In this document: piece by piece, positions 60,896-64,000 of the stretch
How the letters are laid out: each line of letters opens with the position of its first letter
How positions within the stretch are numbered: position 1 is the stretch's first letter
Origin: Paradevosia shaoguanensis
Lineage (GTDB): Bacteria > Pseudomonadota > Alphaproteobacteria > Rhizobiales > Devosiaceae
Direction of reading: 5' to 3'
DNA: 64,000 nt
Assembly (NCBI RefSeq): GCF_016801025.1
Contig: NZ_CP068983.1
Span: forward strand, 2,713,501 to 2,777,500
Translations under genes and position numbers: made by a program
The notes under the pieces: generated by a model
The model's input: only the letters and a program-made list of their open reading frames with translations
What the model was told of the DNA's origin: nothing
Database searches by the model: none

Positions 60896-61789
60896 ATGCA
60901 ACGACAGACTATAGGATCGCTGGCCATGATGCTGGGCCCGGCCGTCGCTGTGATCGGCGTCTTCATCTTCGTGCCGATGCTGCTCACCATCTGGCTGTCG
61001 TTCCAGAACTGGTCGACGCAGACAGGCTTCGAGACCGCCCAGTTCATCGGCCTCAAGAACTTCGTCGATATCTTTTCGAACACCTCGATCGGCCGCGACT
61101 TCAAGGGCGCGCTGGTCAATACCGCCATCTATACGGCGCTCTCGGTCATCATCATCCTGCCGCTCTCGGTAGGGCTGGGCCTGCTGGTTCACCAGAAGCA
61201 TGTCAGGGGCGGGGTCTTCCTGCGCACGGTGCTGTTTTCCACCTATATGGTGCCGATGATCGCGGTGGCGTTGGTGTTTTCAAAGCTCTATTCGCCGACC
61301 GAAGGCCCGCTCAACCAGATCCTGGGCTGGTTCGGCATCGGGCCGCAGACCTGGCTTTCCTCGCCCAACACGGCCTTGTTCTCGATCGTCATCCTCAATG
61401 TCTGGCAGCAGATCGGCTATTTCACCGTGCTGGTGGTGGCCGGGCTGACCCAGATCCCGGCCTCGCTCTATGAGGCCGCCGAGATCGATGGCGCCCGTGC
61501 CGACCAGAAGTTCCGCACCATCACGCTGCCGCTGCTCGCCAACACCATGCTCTTCGCCTCGGTCATCGCCATCATCAATGCGGTGCAGGTATTCGAGCCG
61601 GTGGCGCTCATCACCCAGGGCGGGCCGGTCAATTCCACCAATGTCCTCACCTATCATATAAGGCGCGTCGGCATCGAACGCGCCCAGGGCGGGTTGGGCT
61701 CGGCGATGTCGGTGACGCTGATGCTTTCGCTGATCGTGGCCATCGTCGCCCTCTTTGCCTTCTTCGGCCGCAAGGGAGACCGCGCATGA
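60896..61789 (+). CDS. Sugar ABC transporter permease (MalF-like)
   Basis: A 297-residue permease with six hydrophobic helices and the EAA loop YEAAEIDGARADQKFRTITLP. CAGGAAT precedes the ATG. Its stop overlaps the next permease start by four bases. No ATPase gene is present in the operon, so an MsmK/UgpC-type shared ATPase from elsewhere must serve it. Confidence 0.92.
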   Translation: MQRQTIGSLAMMLGPAVAVIGVFIFVPMLLTIWLSFQNWSTQTGFETAQFIGLKNFVDIFSNTSIGRDFKGALVNTAIYTALSVIIILPLSVGLGLLVHQKHVRGGVFLRTVLFSTYMVPMIAVALVFSKLYSPTEGPLNQILGWFGIGPQTWLSSPNTALFSIVILNVWQQIGYFTVLVVAGLTQIPASLYEAAEIDGARADQKFRTITLPLLANTMLFASVIAIINAVQVFEPVALITQGGPVNSTNVLTYHIRRVGIERAQGGLGSAMSVTLMLSLIVAIVALFAFFGRKGDRA

Positions 61790-62670
61790 CCCAGGCCCTT
61801 GCCTCCGCCGAACCGCGCAGCAACGAACGTCCGCGCTGGACTGGCATCTCGCTTTCCAGGGCGATCATCTTCACGCTGATCATCCTGGCCTCGGTGGTCG
61901 CCGCCTTCCCGCTGGTGTGGATGGTGCTGACGAGTCTGAAGACCCCGCAGGAAACCATGGCGGTGCCGCCGGTCTGGTTCCCGGCGAGCCCGAACCTCGA
62001 TGCCTATTGGCAGGTGGCCGATGTCATCAGCGTCGGGCGCTCGTTCCTCAACTCGGCAATCATCGCCGTCTTCACCACGGGCGCGATCCTCGTCACCTCG
62101 CTCATGGCCGGCTACGCCTTCGCCAAGTACCAGTTCCGGGGCCGGAACCTGCTGTTCTCGGTGCTGATCGCCACCATGTTCCTGCCGCCGATCGTAACGC
62201 TGATCCCGCTCTACCGGATCGTGGGCTATCTCGGGCTCAATGCGAGTCTCGCCGGTATCATCGTACCGAACCTGGCCAATGCCTTTGGCATCTTCCTCAT
62301 GCGCCAGTTCATCAAGGGCGTGCCCGATGAGCTCATCGATGCCGCCCGCATGGACGGCGCCTCCGAGCTCAAGATCGTGTTCCAGATCGTGGCGCCCTCG
62401 GTGATGCCGGCCATTGCGGCCCTGGCGCTCTTCGCCTTCGTCTATCACTGGAACAGCTATCTCTGGCCGCTGACGGTGTTGCAGGGCAATACCGACCAGT
62501 ACCCGATCGTGATCTCGCTCTCGCGCCTGCTCTCCTATAACCGCGGCGCCATGAATACGGGCCTCGTCATGGCCGGCGCGACGCTCGCCGTGCTGCCGCC
62601 GCTGATCCTCTTCGTCTTCCTCCAACGCTTCTTCGTCGACTCGATCGTCACCACGGGGGTGAAGGGATGA
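61786..62670 (+). CDS. Sugar ABC transporter permease (MalG-like)
   Basis: A 294-residue permease with six hydrophobic helices, opening SLKTPQETMAVPP near residue 45 and the EAA loop ELIDAARMDGASELKIVFQIVAP. It pairs with the preceding permease. The stop overlaps the ROK gene start by four bases, making one transcript. Confidence 0.92.
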   Translation: MTQALASAEPRSNERPRWTGISLSRAIIFTLIILASVVAAFPLVWMVLTSLKTPQETMAVPPVWFPASPNLDAYWQVADVISVGRSFLNSAIIAVFTTGAILVTSLMAGYAFAKYQFRGRNLLFSVLIATMFLPPIVTLIPLYRIVGYLGLNASLAGIIVPNLANAFGIFLMRQFIKGVPDELIDAARMDGASELKIVFQIVAPSVMPAIAALALFAFVYHWNSYLWPLTVLQGNTDQYPIVISLSRLLSYNRGAMNTGLVMAGATLAVLPPLILFVFLQRFFVDSIVTTGVKG

Positions 62671-63545
62671 GCCGCGTTCTCGCCATCGATCTGGGGGGCA
62701 CGCGCCTGCGTGCGGGCATCGCCAATGCCGCCAATCCCCAAGGCGTCGAGCCTGTCGGCGAATGGCCGGCCCCGCAGAACCTTGCCGATTTCACCGCCAA
62801 GGTCGGCGGCCTCATCGTCGAGTACGGCGCCGCCCATCTCGGCCTCGGCATTCCGGGCCTAGCGCGTGACACCACCTGCGTCTGGGTGCCCAATCTCGGC
62901 TATCTCGACGGCAATGATCTCAAGACCCTGTTTCCGGGCATCGAGATCGGCCTCGGCAACGATGCGCAGTTCGCGCTGCTCGCTGAGGTCGCGGCGGGCT
63001 CGGCCCGGGGGCTCTCGGACGCCATCCTTCTCGCCATCGGCACCGGCATCGGGTCGGCCGTGCTGGCAGGCGGCCGCATTATTCGCGGCAGCGGCGGAGG
63101 AGCCTGCTCCTTCGGCTGGGCGACGGCCGATCTCTCCGATCCGGGCGAAGACCGCTCCGGCTGGCTCGAGCGCCACGCCTCCGGCCGCGCCCTCGATGCC
63201 GCGGGCCAATCGGTCGGCCTCAAGGACGGCTCGGCTCTCATCGCCTCTGCCCGCGCGGGCCAGCCCGAGGCCGTCGCGGCCCTGGCCAAGCCAATGAAGG
63301 CTCTTGGCACCGCGCTTTCCGGCGCCGTGGCCTTGCTCGATCCGCAGGCGGTGATCCTGGCGGGCGGGGTGGCTTCGTCCACCGACGTCATCGTGCCGCC
63401 GATGCTGGCGGCCTTGCGCCGGCAACTTCCTCCGCATCTGCGGAATATCGAAATCCGTGCCGGCCATTTCGGGCCGCGCGCCGGCCTCGTCGGCGCGGCC
63501 TTTGCCGGCAGCATGGGCAGGGAATGGGGACAGCGCCATGACTGA
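62667..63545 (+). CDS. ROK family sugar kinase
   Basis: A 292-residue ROK protein. The ATP-binding start LAIDLGGTRLRAGIA and the GLGIPGL, NDAQFALLAE and GTGIGSAVLAGG motifs are present. The cysteine-rich zinc motif CxCGxxGC of many ROK kinases is absent, as in some glucokinase-like and ManNAc-kinase-like members. It presumably phosphorylates the imported sugar. It overlaps both neighbours by 4-8 bases. Confidence 0.87.
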   Translation: MSRVLAIDLGGTRLRAGIANAANPQGVEPVGEWPAPQNLADFTAKVGGLIVEYGAAHLGLGIPGLARDTTCVWVPNLGYLDGNDLKTLFPGIEIGLGNDAQFALLAEVAAGSARGLSDAILLAIGTGIGSAVLAGGRIIRGSGGGACSFGWATADLSDPGEDRSGWLERHASGRALDAAGQSVGLKDGSALIASARAGQPEAVAALAKPMKALGTALSGAVALLDPQAVILAGGVASSTDVIVPPMLAALRRQLPPHLRNIEIRAGHFGPRAGLVGAAFAGSMGREWGQRHD

Positions 63546-64000
63546 GTTCAAGACTTTCCAGAAGCCCGATCGTCGCCGCGCCGAACCGCTCTGGCACCAG
63601 GCCGAGATGGCGCTGCGCGCCCTCATCGAGAACGGCGAATGGGCGTCCGGTTCGCAAATCCCCAACGAGGACAAGCTCTGCGACCTGCTCGGCATCTCGC
63701 GCATCACCGTCCGCCATGCTTTGCGCAATCTCGAGGAAGCTGGCCTGCTGCGCCGCGAACATGGCCGCGGCACTTTTGTGCGCAGCGCCACCGTGGTCGC
63801 GGGCGTGCGCGGCCTCACCAGCTTCACCGAGGAGATGGCGACGCTCGGCCTTACGGTCGGCACGCAATTGCTCGATGCCGAGGTTGTCCCCGCCAGCGAG
63901 GACGTCGCTGATGCGCTCGATCTTTCGCTCGGCGACCCGGTGGTGCGCCTGCGCCGCCTGCGGTTGGGCAACAACGATCCCATCGGCATCCAGACAGCGC
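63538..64000 (+). CDS. GntR family (HutC/UTRA-type) regulator, cut by window edge
   Basis: At least 154 residues, incomplete at the right edge. The N-terminal helix-turn-helix is clear (LIENGEWASGSQIPNEDKLCDLLGISRITVRHAL), followed by RREHGRGTFVRS and the start of a UTRA ligand-binding domain (GLTSFTEEMATLGL). The ATG at 63538 overlaps the ROK gene by 8 bases. It probably senses a sugar-phosphate and controls this importer operon through the GTTATAAC boxes. Confidence 0.9.
   Translation, partial: MTEFKTFQKPDRRRAEPLWHQAEMALRALIENGEWASGSQIPNEDKLCDLLGISRITVRHALRNLEEAGLLRREHGRGTFVRSATVVAGVRGLTSFTEEMATLGLTVGTQLLDAEVVPASEDVADALDLSLGDPVVRLRRLRLGNNDPIGIQTA

Overview
The window is high-GC, densely coded DNA with short intergenic gaps. 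It has many ABC importers of the alphaproteobacterial type, DUF1127 and DUF2934 small proteins, and many copies of a GC-rich palindromic intergenic repeat. This points to Alphaproteobacteria, order Hyphomicrobiales, plausibly a Devosia-like genus (inference; no rRNA or marker gene is present). No tRNA, rRNA, CRISPR, insertion sequence or prophage was seen. Both ends cut genes: a vWA membrane protein on the left and a GntR/UTRA regulator on the right.

Layout. 1-5.4 kb: vWA/GATase-like membrane protein, MoxR ATPase and DUF58 protein. 5.6-10.2 kb: secreted M20 peptidase, then a DUF3299-like protein, a TlpA-like thioredoxin, an ABC ATPase and an FtsX-type permease with a His/Asp-rich loop; the set resembles zinc-starvation operons. 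10.3-16.1 kb: LysR regulator, glutamate/aspartate ABC importer (gltIJKL-like) and aspartase, ending at a strong terminator. 16.2-26.6 kb: a 1722-residue DUF4082/cadherin-like repeat protein, a CobW-type GTPase, a small unknown protein, and a type I secretion ABC transporter with its HlyD adaptor. 26.6-31.1 kb: hypoxanthine phosphoribosyltransferase, GNAT acetyltransferase, Wzx-like flippase, membrane alpha/beta hydrolase.

31.3-42.1 kb: a catabolic island. It holds a GntR/FCD regulator, two cupins, an Ldh-type dehydrogenase, RidA, an FAH-family hydrolase, an SDR, a flavin monooxygenase, an ACMSD-like amidohydrolase and a TauT/SsuABC-type importer. A motif (GATATTTCAG and close variants) occurs before the regulator, before the first catabolic gene and inside a promoter of the transporter binding protein, which links them as one regulon. 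The substrate is unknown.

42.1-44.3 kb: GT8 glycosyltransferase and small stress-type proteins. 44.3-52.2 kb: eight minus-strand genes forming a PQQ-dehydrogenase system: ABC-2 exporter (ATPase and permease), membrane-tethered binding protein, catalytically degenerate site-2-protease homologue, cytochrome c, PQQ dehydrogenase with a WD-x-D lanthanide-type signature, XoxJ-like binding protein, and a cation/proton antiporter. 52.3-59.0 kb: O-antigen ligase, DUF1127 protein, AGE epimerase with a DMT exporter, ABC exporter. 59.4-64.0 kb: sugar ABC importer, ROK kinase and GntR regulator, with twin GTTATAAC boxes before the binding-protein gene.

The most interesting parts are the PQQ cluster with its pseudo-protease, the operator-linked catabolic island, and the giant repeat protein whose stop codon abuts a metallochaperone-type GTPase start next to a type I exporter.
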